A stretch of 64,000 bases of DNA from Streptomyces sp. NBS 14/10 (GTDB lineage Bacteria; Actinomycetota; Actinomycetes; Streptomycetales; Streptomycetaceae). The notes under the pieces are model-generated. The model saw only the letters and a list, made by a program, of their open reading frames with translations. It was not told the origin of the DNA and searched no databases. Location: NCBI RefSeq assembly GCF_002224125.1, contig NZ_NCSM01000003.1, forward strand, positions 131,747 through 195,746, in the 5' to 3' direction. Shown in pieces: positions 9,297 to 18,915 of this stretch. The position numbers and the translations under genes were made by a program. The number at the start of each line of letters is the position of its first letter. The stretch's first letter is position 1.

Positions 9297-11096
9297 ATGA
9301 CCTCATCCACACGGGGCAGAGGGCGGCTCGCGGCCGTCTCTCTGGCGATCGGGGCCCTCGTGCTCTCGGCCTGCAGCAGCGGCGGGGGCAACGAGGAGGA
9401 TCCCGTCGAGAACAAGCCCGACAAGGCCAGGGCCGAGAACTACTCGCTCGGCACCGCGACCGACTCCACCGGCCCGGCGGCCGACGTGCCCGGCGCCAAG
9501 AAGGGCGGGACGGTCAACGTCCTGCAGCGTGACGCCTTCACCTATCTCGACCCGGCACAGATCTACTACGCCGACATGCTGACCGTCCAGATGCTCTACA
9601 ACCGGTCGCTGACCACCTACAAGGTCGACGACAAGGGCCAGGTGAAGCTGGTCGGCGACCTCGCCACCGACACCGGCAAGTCCTCGGACGGCGGTAAGAC
9701 CTGGACGTACACGCTCAAGGACAACCTCAAGTTCGAGGACGGGTCCCCGATCACCTCCGCCGATGTCCGGCAGTCCATCGAGCGGCTCTACGCCAAGTGG
9801 GCCACCGACGGTCCGCTGTACATCCCGCAGTGGCTCTCGGGCGACGGCCAGAGCTTCCGCAAGGCGCTGCCGGACGGCCCGTACAAGGGCAAGCACCTGC
9901 CCAAGGACGTGCTCGACACCCCGAACGACAAGACGATCGTCTTCCACTTCAAGGCGCCGCACGCGGACACCCCGTACGCGGTCGCCATGCCGAACGTCGG
10001 CGCGGTGCCCTCCGACGGCAAGAAGGACACCGCCGACAAGTACAACAACCACCCGGTCTCCTCCGGCCCGTACAAGATCGAAAAGCTGAACCCGGGCAAG
10101 TCGCTGACCCTGGTGCGCAACGACAAGTGGGACCCGCAGACGGACGCGGTCCGCCACCAGTACCCGGACAAGTTCGACATCCGCTTCGGCATCCAGGAGC
10201 CCGACTCCGCCCGCCGGCTGCTGGCCGAGCGGGGCAGCGACAAGCAGGCGATGAGCTTCACCAACGCGGTCACGGTCGAGGCCGCCCAGGAGGTCGCCAA
10301 GGACGCGGGTGCCAAGTCGCGCACCTTCCTGGAGGTGCAGCCGTACGTCGACTACATGGCCATCAACATGGACCGGATCAAGGACAAGAAGGTCCGGCAG
10401 GCCCTCGCGTACGCCATGCCCAACGACCAGATCCTCGGCCAGTTCGGCGGCAAGCGGGCCGGGCAGGTGGCGGGCAACCTGCTGGCTCCCTCGCTCGCCG
10501 GGTGGAAGAACTTCGACCCCTTCGGCAAGACGAAGAAGGGGAACGAGGGCGGCGACACCAAGAAGGCCAAGGAGCTGCTGAAGGAGGCGGGCAAGGAGGG
10601 GCAGGAGATCGTCTACGCCTACCCCAACACCACCGAGTACCAGAACGTCTCCGTGGTCGTCGTCAAGGCTCTGGAGGCGGCCGGGTTCAAGGTGGAGAAG
10701 AAGGAGATCGACTCCAACAACTACACCACCGAGATCGCCAAGGTCGACAACGGCTTCGACATCTACCGCGCCTCCTGGGGCGCCGACTGGCCGGTCGGCT
10801 CGACCGTGGTCCCGCCGCTGTTCGACGGCAAGAACGTCGCCGACGGCTCGCAGAACTACTGGCACCTCAAGAACAGCACGGTCGACGCCGAGATCGCCCG
10901 CATCCTGAAGATCACGGACGTGGAGAAGGCGTCGGGTGAGTGGGTCACGCTGGCCAACAAGATCCTCACCGACGATGTGCCGGCCGTTCCGCTCTTCTAC
11001 AACCGGCAGTGGAACATCTGGGGTTCGGGCCTCGGCGGCATCAAGTACCACTCGGTGTACGGAACCGCAGACCCGACCGCGGTGTATGTGAAGTAG
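9297..11096 (+). CDS. Oligopeptide-binding lipoprotein (SBP family 5), bldK-like operon
   Basis: The 599-residue family 5 solute-binding protein delivers peptides to the flanking permeases. It has an arginine-containing signal peptide and a lipobox ending LVLSAC at residues ~19-24, so it should be lipid-anchored on the outer face of the membrane. The family 5 body starts near KKGGTVNVLQRDAFTYLDPAQ. Its length matches that reported for BldKB (about 600 residues). The start is taken at 9297, with AGGCAGG upstream; an in-frame codon four residues earlier is less likely. It lies 16 bases after the permease gene, and a hairpin follows its stop. Confidence 0.87.
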   Translation: MTSSTRGRGRLAAVSLAIGALVLSACSSGGGNEEDPVENKPDKARAENYSLGTATDSTGPAADVPGAKKGGTVNVLQRDAFTYLDPAQIYYADMLTVQMLYNRSLTTYKVDDKGQVKLVGDLATDTGKSSDGGKTWTYTLKDNLKFEDGSPITSADVRQSIERLYAKWATDGPLYIPQWLSGDGQSFRKALPDGPYKGKHLPKDVLDTPNDKTIVFHFKAPHADTPYAVAMPNVGAVPSDGKKDTADKYNNHPVSSGPYKIEKLNPGKSLTLVRNDKWDPQTDAVRHQYPDKFDIRFGIQEPDSARRLLAERGSDKQAMSFTNAVTVEAAQEVAKDAGAKSRTFLEVQPYVDYMAINMDRIKDKKVRQALAYAMPNDQILGQFGGKRAGQVAGNLLAPSLAGWKNFDPFGKTKKGNEGGDTKKAKELLKEAGKEGQEIVYAYPNTTEYQNVSVVVVKALEAAGFKVEKKEIDSNNYTTEIAKVDNGFDIYRASWGADWPVGSTVVPPLFDGKNVADGSQNYWHLKNSTVDAEIARILKITDVEKASGEWVTLANKILTDDVPAVPLFYNRQWNIWGSGLGGIKYHSVYGTADPTAVYVK

Positions 11097-11127
11097 CAGT
11101 CGGTTACCCCATCAGCCCCCAGGGCAC

Positions 11128-11160
11128 GCTGTCCGCCACCCTCCGCGGGTGGCGGACAGC
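11128..11160 (+). terminator. Intercistronic hairpin after the binding-protein gene
   Basis: GCTGTCCGCCACCC (11128-11141) and GGGTGGCGGACAGC (11147-11160) form a perfect 14-bp stem with a 5-base loop, starting 32 bases after the binding-protein stop and 60 bases before the next permease start. It could partially terminate transcription or protect the upstream mRNA 3' end, giving more binding protein than permease. Confidence 0.7.
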
Positions 11161-11220
11161 GCCGCCCGTCCGATCCGCCCTGGTCGCCCAAGGCGCCCGT
11201 ACCGGAAGACCCGCGACGCC

Positions 11221-12198
11221 ATGCTTCGTTTCCTCGTACGCCGCTCTCTCGGCGCGATCGTCATCATCCTCCTGATCAGCGCGATCACGTTCTTCCTCTT
11301 CTTCGCGCTGCCCTCCGAGCCGGCGCAGCTGGCCTGCGGCAAGAACTGCGGCCCGGACGCCATCGCCCTCATCAACAAGAACCTGGGCCTCGACGAGCCC
11401 GTCCCGCTCCAGTACTGGCACTATCTCGTCGGCATCTTCGCCGGCCGGGACTTCGAGATCGGCCACTGCCCGGCCCCCTGCTTCGGCTACTCCTTCCGCA
11501 ACTCCCAGCCGGTCTGGGAGACCATCCTGGACCGCTACCCCACGACGCTCTCGCTCGCCGTCGGCGGCGCCGCCGTGTTCCTGATCATCGGGGTGTCCAT
11601 CGGCATGATCGCGGCGGCCAAGCGCGGCACCTTCACCGACAAGTTCTTCAGCTCCCTGTCGCTGATAGGCAACTCGCTGCAGATCTACTTCGTCGGCGTC
11701 ATCGCGCTGTGGCTGCTGGTCGACACCTGGGGTCTGATCGACCGGCCCGAGTACACGCCGATCACCGAGAATCCGGCCAAGTGGTTCAGCGGGCTGCTGC
11801 TGCCCTGGCTGGTGCTCTCCATCATCTTCATCGCCAACTACAGCCGTATGACGCGCTCCCAGATGGTCGAGCAGCTCAACGAGGAGCATGTGCGCACCGC
11901 GCGGGCCAAGGGGATGTCGGGGCGTACGGTCTTCTTCCGCTACGCCTGGCGCGGCGCGATCGCCCCGATCATCACCATCGTCGGCATCGACCTGGGCTCG
12001 CTGTTCGGCGGCGCGATGATCACGGAGTTCACCTTCACCCTGCACGGCCTGGGCCGGCTCGCCGTGGAGTCGGTGACCGAGAAGGACCTCCCGATGCTGA
12101 TGGGCGTGATGCTCTTCAGCTGCACGGCGATCGTCATCGCCAACATCATCGTCGACGCGCTGTACGCCGTCATCGACCCGCGCGTGCGCCTCGCCTAG
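11221..12198 (+). CDS. Oligopeptide/dipeptide ABC transporter permease (DppB/OppB type)
   Basis: The 325-residue inner-membrane permease has the OppB-type N-terminus (MLRFLVRRSLGAIVIILL), about six helices and the EAA-like loop VRTARAKGMSGRTVFFRYAW. The loop after helix 1 has an unusual Cys pair (LACGKNCG) and a second pair (HCPAPCF), which could form disulfides outside the cell. The start at 11221 is chosen because the upstream in-frame extension is arginine-rich and overlaps the intercistronic hairpin; the ribosome-binding site is weak. It pairs with the DppC-type subunit at the head of the operon. Confidence 0.87.
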   Translation: MLRFLVRRSLGAIVIILLISAITFFLFFALPSEPAQLACGKNCGPDAIALINKNLGLDEPVPLQYWHYLVGIFAGRDFEIGHCPAPCFGYSFRNSQPVWETILDRYPTTLSLAVGGAAVFLIIGVSIGMIAAAKRGTFTDKFFSSLSLIGNSLQIYFVGVIALWLLVDTWGLIDRPEYTPITENPAKWFSGLLLPWLVLSIIFIANYSRMTRSQMVEQLNEEHVRTARAKGMSGRTVFFRYAWRGAIAPIITIVGIDLGSLFGGAMITEFTFTLHGLGRLAVESVTEKDLPMLMGVMLFSCTAIVIANIIVDALYAVIDPRVRLA

Positions 12199-12211
12199 GA
12201 GTACGACCGAC

Positions 12212-13273
12212 GTGACCACCCTGACCAAGTCCGAGGCCACCCCGGCCCCCGCCGCGGGCGACGCCTTCCTGTCCGTGCGCGACCTGTATGTGCGCTTCGC
12301 CACCGAGGACGGCGTCGTCAAGGCCGTGGACGGCCTCTCCTTCGACCTCGAGCGCGGGCGCACCCTCGGCATCGTCGGCGAGTCCGGCTCCGGCAAGTCC
12401 GTCACCAACCTCGCGGTCCTCGGGCTGCACGACCCGCGCAACACGGAGATCCGCGGCGAGATCGCGCTGGACGGCCAGGAGCTGACCGGGGCGCCCGAGC
12501 GCGCCCTGGAGAAGCTGCGCGGCAACAAGATGGCGATGATCTTCCAGGACTCGCTCACCGCCCTCTCGCCGTACTACACCGTCGGCCGCCAGATCGCCGA
12601 GCCCTACCGCAAGCACACCGGGGCCTCCAAGCGCGAGGCATGGGGGCGCGCCATCGAGATGCTGGAGAAGGTCGGCATCCCGAACGCCAAGCTGCGGGTG
12701 CGCGACTATCCGCACCAGTTCTCCGGCGGTATGCGGCAGCGCGCGATGATCGCCATGGCCCTGGTCTGCGACCCTGATCTGCTCATCGCCGACGAGCCGA
12801 CCACCGCCCTGGACGTCACCGTCCAGGCCCAGATCCTCGACCTGCTCAAGGATCTCCAGCAGGAGTTCGGCTCCGCGATCATCCTCATCACCCACGATCT
12901 GGGCGTGGTCGCCAACACCGCCGACGATCTGCTGGTCATGTATGCCGGCCGGGCCGTGGAGCGCGGCACGGTCCGCGAAGTGCTCCGGGCCCCCCAGCAT
13001 CCGTACACCTGGGGGCTGCTGGGCTCCATGCCGCGGCTGAACTCCGCCGTCGACGAGCCGCTGAGCCCCATCCCCGGCGCCCCGCCCAGCCTGCTGTCCC
13101 CACCGCCCGGCTGCCCCTTCCACCCGCGCTGCGCCCACACCCAGGAGGTCGACGGCGACCGGTGCGCCACCGAGCGCCCCTCGCTGCCCGACGGGCGGGG
13201 CGCGGCCTGCCATCTGGCCGCCGACCGCAAGCAGACCATCTTCATCGAGCAGATCAAGCCCCGGCTGGCCTAG
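12212..13273 (+). CDS. Oligopeptide ABC transporter ATP-binding protein (DppD/OppD type)
   Basis: The 353-residue ATPase has a Walker A motif GESGSGKS near residue 58, ABC signature SGGMRQR, Walker [13 protein letters not shown] and H-loop ITHDLG. A C-terminal Cys cluster typical of Opp/Dpp ATPases is present (CPFHPRC ... C ... ACHL). The GTG start at 12212 follows AGGAG at good spacing. Its TAG stop at 13271-13273 is the last base triplet before a mobile element; in the uninterrupted operon this stop would have overlapped the ribosome-binding site of the partner ATPase gene that now lies 2.7 kb downstream. Confidence 0.9.
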   Translation: MTTLTKSEATPAPAAGDAFLSVRDLYVRFATEDGVVKAVDGLSFDLERGRTLGIVGESGSGKSVTNLAVLGLHDPRNTEIRGEIALDGQELTGAPERALEKLRGNKMAMIFQDSLTALSPYYTVGRQIAEPYRKHTGASKREAWGRAIEMLEKVGIPNAKLRVRDYPHQFSGGMRQRAMIAMALVCDPDLLIADEPTTALDVTVQAQILDLLKDLQQEFGSAIILITHDLGVVANTADDLLVMYAGRAVERGTVREVLRAPQHPYTWGLLGSMPRLNSAVDEPLSPIPGAPPSLLSPPPGCPFHPRCAHTQEVDGDRCATERPSLPDGRGAACHLAADRKQTIFIEQIKPRLA

Positions 13274-16004
13274 GAGATGTTCCATAATGCCAGGTCAGGC
13301 GTCTGTCTCGGGGTGGGTGTCGTGGTGTTCTTGCTACGCGGTGACCTCCACGTCTTGATGATCTTCCCGCCCGGTCCGCGGTGCGGAGAGCGGATGGTGC
13401 CGATACCCCGCCGCCCACCGTCACCGGACAGGCAGGGGTGGGCCAGCAGGGTCTGGCCGAGGGTTTCCCGGAAGACCACCACATCATTGCGGTTGCCGGG
13501 CCAGGTCCTGCCGACCGCGACGACACGCCGTCCCGGGCCCGGCACACACCACCTGGGCGTTGGCACTGCGCCGATAGTTCTTGGACTTCGCGGTGCGCTT
13601 CTTGTCGTGAACGCAGGTTGGCGCAGTAAGCCAGTGCAACCAGCAGCAGCCGGTCGCATAGGTCAGAGCCCATGGGCGTCCCCGGCCGCAGTCGGGGCGG
13701 CGGTTCCACAGCCGGGTGATCAGCATCTGCAACTGCGGGCCTGACAGGTCGGTCCAGGCTCGCAGTTCGAAACTGGAGCACGAGGCCACACGAAGATGCG
13801 TACATCAGACCGTAACCCGAACTGACAACCCGGCGTTGTACCTGACGTTGACGCTGGTCCGGGAAGAGGGGGGAAGATGAAGATGCTGCCGCGACAACAG
13901 CCTGCCTCTGCCCCTGGGGAGGGTCGGCGGTTTCGGGGGCCGAACAAGGCCGAACCATGGCGGCGGGAGAAGGATGCCGCGGCGTCGGTGATCCGGCTGC
14001 CGCTGGTGGCGGACGACCCGGGGACCCGGCGCCGGGTGGAGTTGCTATTCGGAGCGATGTGGCAGGTCAAGCGGGCCTTGCAGCGCGACGCACGGGCGGT
14101 GGTGGACGCTTACTGGGCCGGTGACGTGCGCCGCGAGAGGGACGCGAAGGCGTGGCGGGCCGAACTGGGCTTGTCCCGTACCGGTCTGGAGCACCGCGCC
14201 TACGCCCATGTGGGGCGCTCACGCTGGCTGGGCGACCATGTCTCCAAGGCGCTGGCGATGCATCAGGCGGATGAGGTGTGGATCGGGGTAGCCCGGCACC
14301 TGCACCCCGATGCTTCCGGACGGCGGGCCGGACGCCCGCGCACCGGCAGCTGGTGGGAGTACACCCGTATCCCCGGCCGGGCCCGCTCCCACACAGTGGA
14401 GCGGAAATGGGAGACTTTCCGCCTGCACGGCACCCTGACCGGCCACCTGAACGCCTTCCGGCACCCCGCACTGCCCGGCCACATCACCACCCCCGCGCAG
14501 GCCGCGGCACTGCCCCCGGGCACCTCCGTCCTGGCCCAGCCCCGCAACCTCCCCGCGCTGTCCCGCCCCACGGGCTGCATCCCCACCGGCGCCGTCGACG
14601 ACCGGGAGCGTGCCCGCACCCGGGTAGCGAGCTGGTTCGACCACACCGGGCCGCTGTCCGTGGTCTTCGCCAGCGGCCCGAACAGCGGGGATGGGGACCT
14701 GGTGCTGCCGGTCCGGCTGCCTCAGGGCGCCGGCCGCTGGTCCTACCTGGCGCACTACCTGTCGGACCCCGCCGGGTGGCACAAGGTCGATCTGGTCCGC
14801 CGCCGCGACGCCACAGCCCCCGGTGGCTGGACCTACGAGGCCCATCTGATGGTCCTCACCCCCGGCTATGCTTCCCCGGCCACCCGCGCCCGCCGCATCC
14901 AGGCCGCTGCCCTGGGCAGGGTCGGCGGGGTGGACGGTAACGTCTCCAACCTCGCCGTGGTCTCCTTCCCCGCCAGCGGCGATCCGGACCACGGCCCCGT
15001 CGGGGTCGACACGATCACCCTCACCGAAGCCGAGCAGCACGCCCTGATGGTGCGGCGGCGCAAAGCCAAAGGCCGTCAGCGTGCCCTGGACCGCTCCCGT
15101 CGTTCGGCCAACCCCGCCCAGTACCGGCCCTCCCGCCGCCAACAGCAGCGCGACGAGCGCCGCCACACCGCCGGGCTGCCGCCCAGGACCACCGCCACCC
15201 CGGCCGGGCCACGCCGCACCACCACCGGAAAGCCCACCCAGCCCTACTGCCGCGACCAGCTCAGCAACAGCTACCGCACCCTGCGAGCCCGGCACGCGAT
15301 GGCTGCCGCCCGCGAAGCCGAAGCCAAACACCACCGTGCGAAGAAGACCGCCGCCGCACTGGTCGCCGTCCACGGCCCGAACTTGACCATCGAGGACTGC
15401 GACATCCGCACCGGGTTCCGCCTGTGGGGCCGCGCCTGCTCCGCCACCACCCCCGGACGGCTGATCACCGCACTCGCGGCTGAGTGCACGGCCACCGGCG
15501 GCCGGCTCCTGCGCGCCTCGACCTTCACCACCGCCCTGTCCCAGCACTGCCTGTGCGGCCGCCGCGTCCCCAAGTCCCTGCGCGACCGCGTCCATCACTG
15601 CGACCCAGCGGGCGGCGGATGCGGGCTGCGCGGAGACCGGGACCCGGTCTCCGCCGCCCTGGCCGCCTTCACCACCCTCGCCAACCCTCACGACCCCGCC
15701 ACCGCCCGCCTGGACCACGCGCGCGCCCGGGCCGCCCAGATCCTCTTCACCCCAGGGCTGCAAGAAGCCCTGTCCGAGTCAACCGCACCGAAGTCCGCGC
15801 CCTCGGGCCGGACCCGCGCGGCAGCCCGCACTCCGGAGACCTCCATCCCTGGACAGCGGGCCTCTGCTCGGCGAAACGCCGGAAGTGCACCGTGGCAACC
15901 CCGGATGAGACCCGACCCACGCCCAAGCGGCCCAAGGCCCACGCCGGAACGACACGACCGCACACCGCACTACCCCGAACGACACCACGGCTACGGGATA
16001 GCTC
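13274..16004. mobile_element. 2.7-kb IS-like element with IS5-type ends, decayed DDE transposase and TnpB-like nuclease
   Basis: The element lies exactly between the two ATPase genes of the peptide operon. The candidate imperfect terminal inverted repeats are GAGATGTTCCATA (13274-13286) and TACGGGATAGCTC (15992-16004, inverted), matching at 9 of 13 positions. They are flanked by CTAG (13270-13273) and TTAG (16005-16008), which resembles an IS5-type YTAR target; the longer 7-base repeat TAGGAGA also flanks the insert (13271-13277 and 16006-16012). Excising it restores a stop codon, ribosome-binding site and ATG in normal spacing. Inside are a broken minus-strand DDE transposase and an intact plus-strand TnpB-like gene. 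Exact ends are inferred. Confidence 0.7.
13330..13790 (-). pseudogene. Degraded IS5-family DDE transposase remnant
   Basis: Fragments in different minus-strand frames resemble one DDE_Tnp_4-type transposase. The N-terminal helix-turn-helix part reads RAWTDLSGPQLQMLITRLW and RRPDCGRGRPWAL (about 13765-13640). A short KNYRRSANAQVV piece follows, then VVAVGRTWPGNRNDVVVF and LSGDGGRRGIGTI ... HRGPGGKII in another frame (about 13524-13340). The middle of the gene and the C-terminal HRRVRARVEH-type segment are missing and at least one frameshift separates the pieces, so no active transposase can be made. The family assignment rests on recognised motifs. Confidence 0.65.
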
Positions 16005-16024
16005 TTAGGAGACACGGACCATGA
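13877..16024 (+). CDS. Large actinobacterial TnpB-like RuvC nuclease
   Basis: The 715-residue protein belongs to the TnpB/Cas12-ancestor group. The split RuvC site is intact: Asp353 in [11 protein letters not shown] (RuvC-I), Glu506 in NLTIEDCDI (RuvC-II) and Asp589 in [14 protein letters not shown] (RuvC-III). A zinc-ribbon lies between II and III (Cys558, Cys560, Cys575, Cys582), with C-x-C and C-x6-C spacing rather than the usual CxxC pairs. It is much longer than typical TnpB (~400 residues): residues 1-340 form an enlarged N-terminal region and the last ~100 residues are a basic Pro/Arg/Ser-rich tail. Known TnpBs are RNA-guided nucleases; that this one is guided is inferred. No TnpA partner is present. 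The ORF runs 20 bases past the element end and stops within ATGA of the next gene. Confidence 0.8.
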   Translation: MKMLPRQQPASAPGEGRRFRGPNKAEPWRREKDAAASVIRLPLVADDPGTRRRVELLFGAMWQVKRALQRDARAVVDAYWAGDVRRERDAKAWRAELGLSRTGLEHRAYAHVGRSRWLGDHVSKALAMHQADEVWIGVARHLHPDASGRRAGRPRTGSWWEYTRIPGRARSHTVERKWETFRLHGTLTGHLNAFRHPALPGHITTPAQAAALPPGTSVLAQPRNLPALSRPTGCIPTGAVDDRERARTRVASWFDHTGPLSVVFASGPNSGDGDLVLPVRLPQGAGRWSYLAHYLSDPAGWHKVDLVRRRDATAPGGWTYEAHLMVLTPGYASPATRARRIQAAALGRVGGVDGNVSNLAVVSFPASGDPDHGPVGVDTITLTEAEQHALMVRRRKAKGRQRALDRSRRSANPAQYRPSRRQQQRDERRHTAGLPPRTTATPAGPRRTTTGKPTQPYCRDQLSNSYRTLRARHAMAAAREAEAKHHRAKKTAAALVAVHGPNLTIEDCDIRTGFRLWGRACSATTPGRLITALAAECTATGGRLLRASTFTTALSQHCLCGRRVPKSLRDRVHHCDPAGGGCGLRGDRDPVSAALAAFTTLANPHDPATARLDHARARAAQILFTPGLQEALSESTAPKSAPSGRTRAAARTPETSIPGQRASARRNAGSAPWQPRMRPDPRPSGPRPTPERHDRTPHYPERHHGYGIALRRHGP

Positions 16025-17184
16025 GCAACGGCAACGACACGTCGGCCGCGTCCGGGGAACCCCTCCTGGTCGCGGAGAAGCTGACCAAGCACTTCCCGAT
16101 CACGGGCGGCTTCCCCTTCAGACGGAAGGTCGGGGCCGTCCAGGCGGTGGACGGCATCGATCTGACCGTGCGGGCGGGCGAGAGCTTCGGCCTGGTCGGC
16201 GAGTCCGGCTGCGGCAAGTCCACCACCGGCCGTCTGCTGACCCGGCTGCTGGAGCCCACCGCGGGGACCATCAGCTACCAGGGCCAGGACATCACCCACG
16301 CGGACCGCAATCAGCTGGCGCCGATCCGCTCCGAGATCCAGATGATCTTCCAGGACCCGTACTCCTCGCTGAACCCCCGGCAGACCGTGGGCGCGATCAT
16401 CTCCGGGCCGATGGAGATCAACGGCATCGAGCCGCCGGGCGGCCGCGAGGCCCGGGTGCGCGAGCTGCTGGAGACCGTGGGCCTGAACCCCGAGCACTAC
16501 AACCGCTTCCCCCATGAGTTCTCCGGCGGCCAGCGCCAGCGCATCGGCGTCGCCCGCGCGCTCGCCCTCGAACCCAAGCTCATCGTCGCCGACGAGCCGG
16601 TCTCCGCGCTCGATGTCTCCATCCAGGCCCAGGTCGTCAACCTCCTCCAGGAGCTCCGCCGCGAGCTGGGCATCGCCTTCCTCTTCATCGCCCATGACCT
16701 CGCCGTCGTGCGCCACTTCTCGCAGCGCGTCGCGGTCATGTACCTCGGCAAGATCGTCGAGGTCGGCGACCGCGACTCCATCTACCTCCGCCCCCGCCAC
16801 CCCTACACCCACGCCCTGCTCTCCGCGGTCCCCGAGGCCGCCCTGCTGGCCGAGGAGTCCGACGACGGCGAGGCCGCGGCCTCCGAGACGAGCGGCACCG
16901 CGCGCCGCGAGCGCATCCGCCTCGCCGGCGACGTCCCCTCCCCCATCGACCCGCCCTCCGGCTGCCGCTTCCGCACCCGCTGCTGGAAGGCCCAGGACAA
17001 GTGCGCGCGGGAGGAGCCCCCGCTGATCCGCCTCGAAGGCAACCACGAGGGCCATCTGTCCGCCTGCCACTTCCCCGAGGCGCCCAGCGTCGCGGCCCGC
17101 GAGCAGGATGTGATCCTCGACCCGGCGCTGATCGCGGCGGAGGACATACACCAGGAGATCCACCAGGACGTTCGCAAGGACTGA
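16021..17184 (+). CDS. Oligopeptide ABC transporter ATP-binding protein (DppF/OppF type), separated from its operon by the insertion
   Basis: The 387-residue ATPase has a Walker A motif GESGCGKST near residue 62, signature SGGQRQR, Walker [13 protein letters not shown] and the OppF-type C-terminal Cys region ([14 protein letters not shown] ... ACHF). It completes the ATPase pair with the gene ending at 13273. Its ATG at 16021 is preceded by TAGGAGA with 8-base spacing, so the ribosome-binding site survived the insertion. The start overlaps the stop of the TnpB-like gene (ATGA), so its translation may now be coupled to that gene. Transcription must read through 2.7 kb of foreign DNA or start inside it. 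Confidence 0.9.
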   Translation: MSNGNDTSAASGEPLLVAEKLTKHFPITGGFPFRRKVGAVQAVDGIDLTVRAGESFGLVGESGCGKSTTGRLLTRLLEPTAGTISYQGQDITHADRNQLAPIRSEIQMIFQDPYSSLNPRQTVGAIISGPMEINGIEPPGGREARVRELLETVGLNPEHYNRFPHEFSGGQRQRIGVARALALEPKLIVADEPVSALDVSIQAQVVNLLQELRRELGIAFLFIAHDLAVVRHFSQRVAVMYLGKIVEVGDRDSIYLRPRHPYTHALLSAVPEAALLAEESDDGEAAASETSGTARRERIRLAGDVPSPIDPPSGCRFRTRCWKAQDKCAREEPPLIRLEGNHEGHLSACHFPEAPSVAAREQDVILDPALIAAEDIHQEIHQDVRKD

Positions 17185-17191
17185 ACCCTGC

Positions 17192-17205
17192 TAGCGTCCA
17201 CCTAC
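17192..17205 (+). promoter_or_regulatory. Candidate leaderless -10 box of the cupin gene
   Basis: TAGCGT (17192-17197) precedes the GTG at 17206 by eight bases and no ribosome-binding site is present. This suggests the cupin gene is transcribed from its own promoter rather than as the sixth gene of the peptide operon. Low certainty because no -35 box is evident. Confidence 0.4.
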
Positions 17206-17583
17206 GTGAACGACAGCGTGTATGTGGGCAACGCGGGCAAGGACGCCGCACTGGACCGGGGCTGGATCCTCGGTCACTTCAAGGAGGCCGACGATCCCCG
17301 CCACAGCGATGCCGTGGAGATCAAATGGGGTGTGCACCCTCCGGGTGACGAACGAGCCGAGTGGGTGCGCGGCGAGGAGCGGACCGCGCTCCTGGTCCTC
17401 ATCAGCGGCCGCTTCCGCGTCGAGTTGCCCGGCCGCAGCGTTCTCCTGGAGCGGCAGGGCGATTACGTGGTGTGGGGGCGCGGAGTCGACCACTCCTGGA
17501 TCGCGGAGGAGGAGTCGGTGGTGCTGACGGTCCGCTGGCCCTCCGTGCCCGGCTATGCCGTGGACGCGGCACGGCCGCACTGA
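17206..17583 (+). CDS. Small cupin-fold protein
   Basis: The 125-residue single-domain protein shows cupin-like beta-strand motifs: a first block around KWGVHPPGDERAEW and RTALLVLISGRFRVELPG, and a second around RQGDYVVWGRGVDHSWIAEEESVVLTVRW. Only one clear metal-type histidine pair is visible (HPP and DHSW), so metal binding is uncertain. Homologues in actinomycetes are often labelled signal peptidase I by error; no signal peptidase motif is present here. It starts 21 bases after the ATPase gene. The role is unknown; a small-molecule-binding function is possible. Confidence 0.7.
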   Translation: MNDSVYVGNAGKDAALDRGWILGHFKEADDPRHSDAVEIKWGVHPPGDERAEWVRGEERTALLVLISGRFRVELPGRSVLLERQGDYVVWGRGVDHSWIAEEESVVLTVRWPSVPGYAVDAARPH

Positions 17584-17586
17584 TCG

Positions 17587-18747
17587 TCAGGTCTCGGCCG
17601 ATCCCAGGACCAGCACCTGGATGGCCAGAACGGCGGCGCCGCGGGCCCAGTCGTGGAAGTCGGAGACCTTGGTCTCCAGATTGACCGGGGCGGCTTGGGG
17701 GTGGCGGTTGGCGAGGATCGCTTGCTCCACCGCCGGGCCGACTACGTCGACGAGGCCCACCCCCTCACCGGCCAGCAGGATCTTCTGCGGCATCGCGAAG
17801 TTGGCGATCTGGGCCACGAGCGTGCCCAGTGCCTGGGCGGCCTCGTCCACGACACGGGCGGCCATGGGCTCGCCCTCCGCGGCCGCGCCGAGGATCTCCT
17901 CGTACGTCATCCCACGGCCAGTCGCGGCCTGGAGTTGGTAGCGGATGCTGGGGATGGTGAGCAGGGAGATGGCGCTGCCCCGTTCGCCATAGGGGGTGAG
18001 CGGTCCGAAGGGGTTGACGATCCAGCGCCGGCCGAAGCCCTCACCGTCCTCGGAGGAGGCCACCCGCCTGCCGCCGATGACAAGTCCATAGCCCAGCCCG
18101 GCCCCGATGGTGAGCACCGCGAACCGCTCCAGGCCTCGCCCCGCGCCGAACCACGACTCGGCCTCAACCAGCGCCGCCACGTCGTTCTCGACGACCACCG
18201 GCAGCCCCGTGCGCTTCTCGACCAGTTCGGCCAGCGGCACCTCTGCCCAGTCGAGAAAGGGTGAGTCGACGACTGTCGAACGGTCCCGGACGCTGCCGCC
18301 GACGCCGATGCCGATCCCGGCCAGGCGGGGAAACGCACGAGCCGGCTCGTCCGTCATCTCGTGCAGCAGATCGGCCACCCGCGCGGGGTCGTGCGTGGTG
18401 AGCGGGCGGTCGTAACGGGCCACGATATCGCTGCGCAGCGTGGTGACGACCCCGTACACCCTGTCCTCGGTGATCTTGAACCCGAGGAAGTACCGGGACG
18501 CGGGGACGATGTCCAATGGCTGCGAGGGCCGCCCCTGCCGTACCTCCGCGAGCGTCGTGTCCTCGGCCGACTCGATCAGCAGGCCCGACTCGATCAGCGG
18601 CTTGGTCAGCCGGGTGAGGCTGCCCGCCGAGAGATTCAGCCGGCGGGCGATCTCGCTGCGTGACAGCGGGCCGTGCACCAGCACCTCGATCGCCACCGCG
18701 CGTTCACCGGGACTCAGCGGCGGCCAACTCGCCGCAAGTGTGGCCAT
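17587..18747 (-). CDS. ROK family transcriptional repressor
   Basis: The 386-residue protein has an N-terminal winged helix (LSRSEIARRLNLSAGSLTRLTKPLIESGLL, residues ~33-65) and a C-terminal ROK sugar-kinase-like domain (GIGVGGSVRDRS; VVENDVAALVEAESWFGAGRG). The Cys-rich zinc motif CxCGxxGC found in many ROK proteins is not seen at its usual place, so it is probably a zinc-less NagC/XylR-type regulator. It is divergent from a sugar ABC operon (18916-22174), which it most likely represses until a sugar binds. The stop lies 3 bases from the convergent cupin gene. Confidence 0.88.
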   Translation of the reverse strand: MATLAASWPPLSPGERAVAIEVLVHGPLSRSEIARRLNLSAGSLTRLTKPLIESGLLIESAEDTTLAEVRQGRPSQPLDIVPASRYFLGFKITEDRVYGVVTTLRSDIVARYDRPLTTHDPARVADLLHEMTDEPARAFPRLAGIGIGVGGSVRDRSTVVDSPFLDWAEVPLAELVEKRTGLPVVVENDVAALVEAESWFGAGRGLERFAVLTIGAGLGYGLVIGGRRVASSEDGEGFGRRWIVNPFGPLTPYGERGSAISLLTIPSIRYQLQAATGRGMTYEEILGAAAEGEPMAARVVDEAAQALGTLVAQIANFAMPQKILLAGEGVGLVDVVGPAVEQAILANRHPQAAPVNLETKVSDFHDWARGAAVLAIQVLVLGSAET

Positions 18748-18856
18748 GAACGGTCAGACCCCCACAAGATTTTTTCCACCAAGGAAGTAATGAGGCCACC
18801 CTACGCCGAAAGCTTCGGACGGAAAACAGGTTCGCACGACTCTTGACGCATGGATT

Positions 18857-18871
18857 CTTTTGCATCAAAAG
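18857..18871. promoter_or_regulatory. Inverted repeat, candidate ROK operator
   Basis: CTTTTG-CAT-CAAAAG is a perfect 6+3+6 inverted repeat between the divergent ROK and sugar-permease genes. TTGACG (18844-18849) lies just upstream and could be the -35 box of the sugar operon, in which case bound repressor would cover the -35/-10 spacer. Confidence 0.5.
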
Positions 18872-18915
18872 TAAGTGCCCTCACCCCGAGGACGCCGCAG
18901 ACGAGGGAGTCTCCG

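Noticed and set aside
13284..13744. Plus-strand open frame within the left part of the mobile element
   Set aside because: It is antisense to recognisable DDE transposase fragments and shows no domain of its own.
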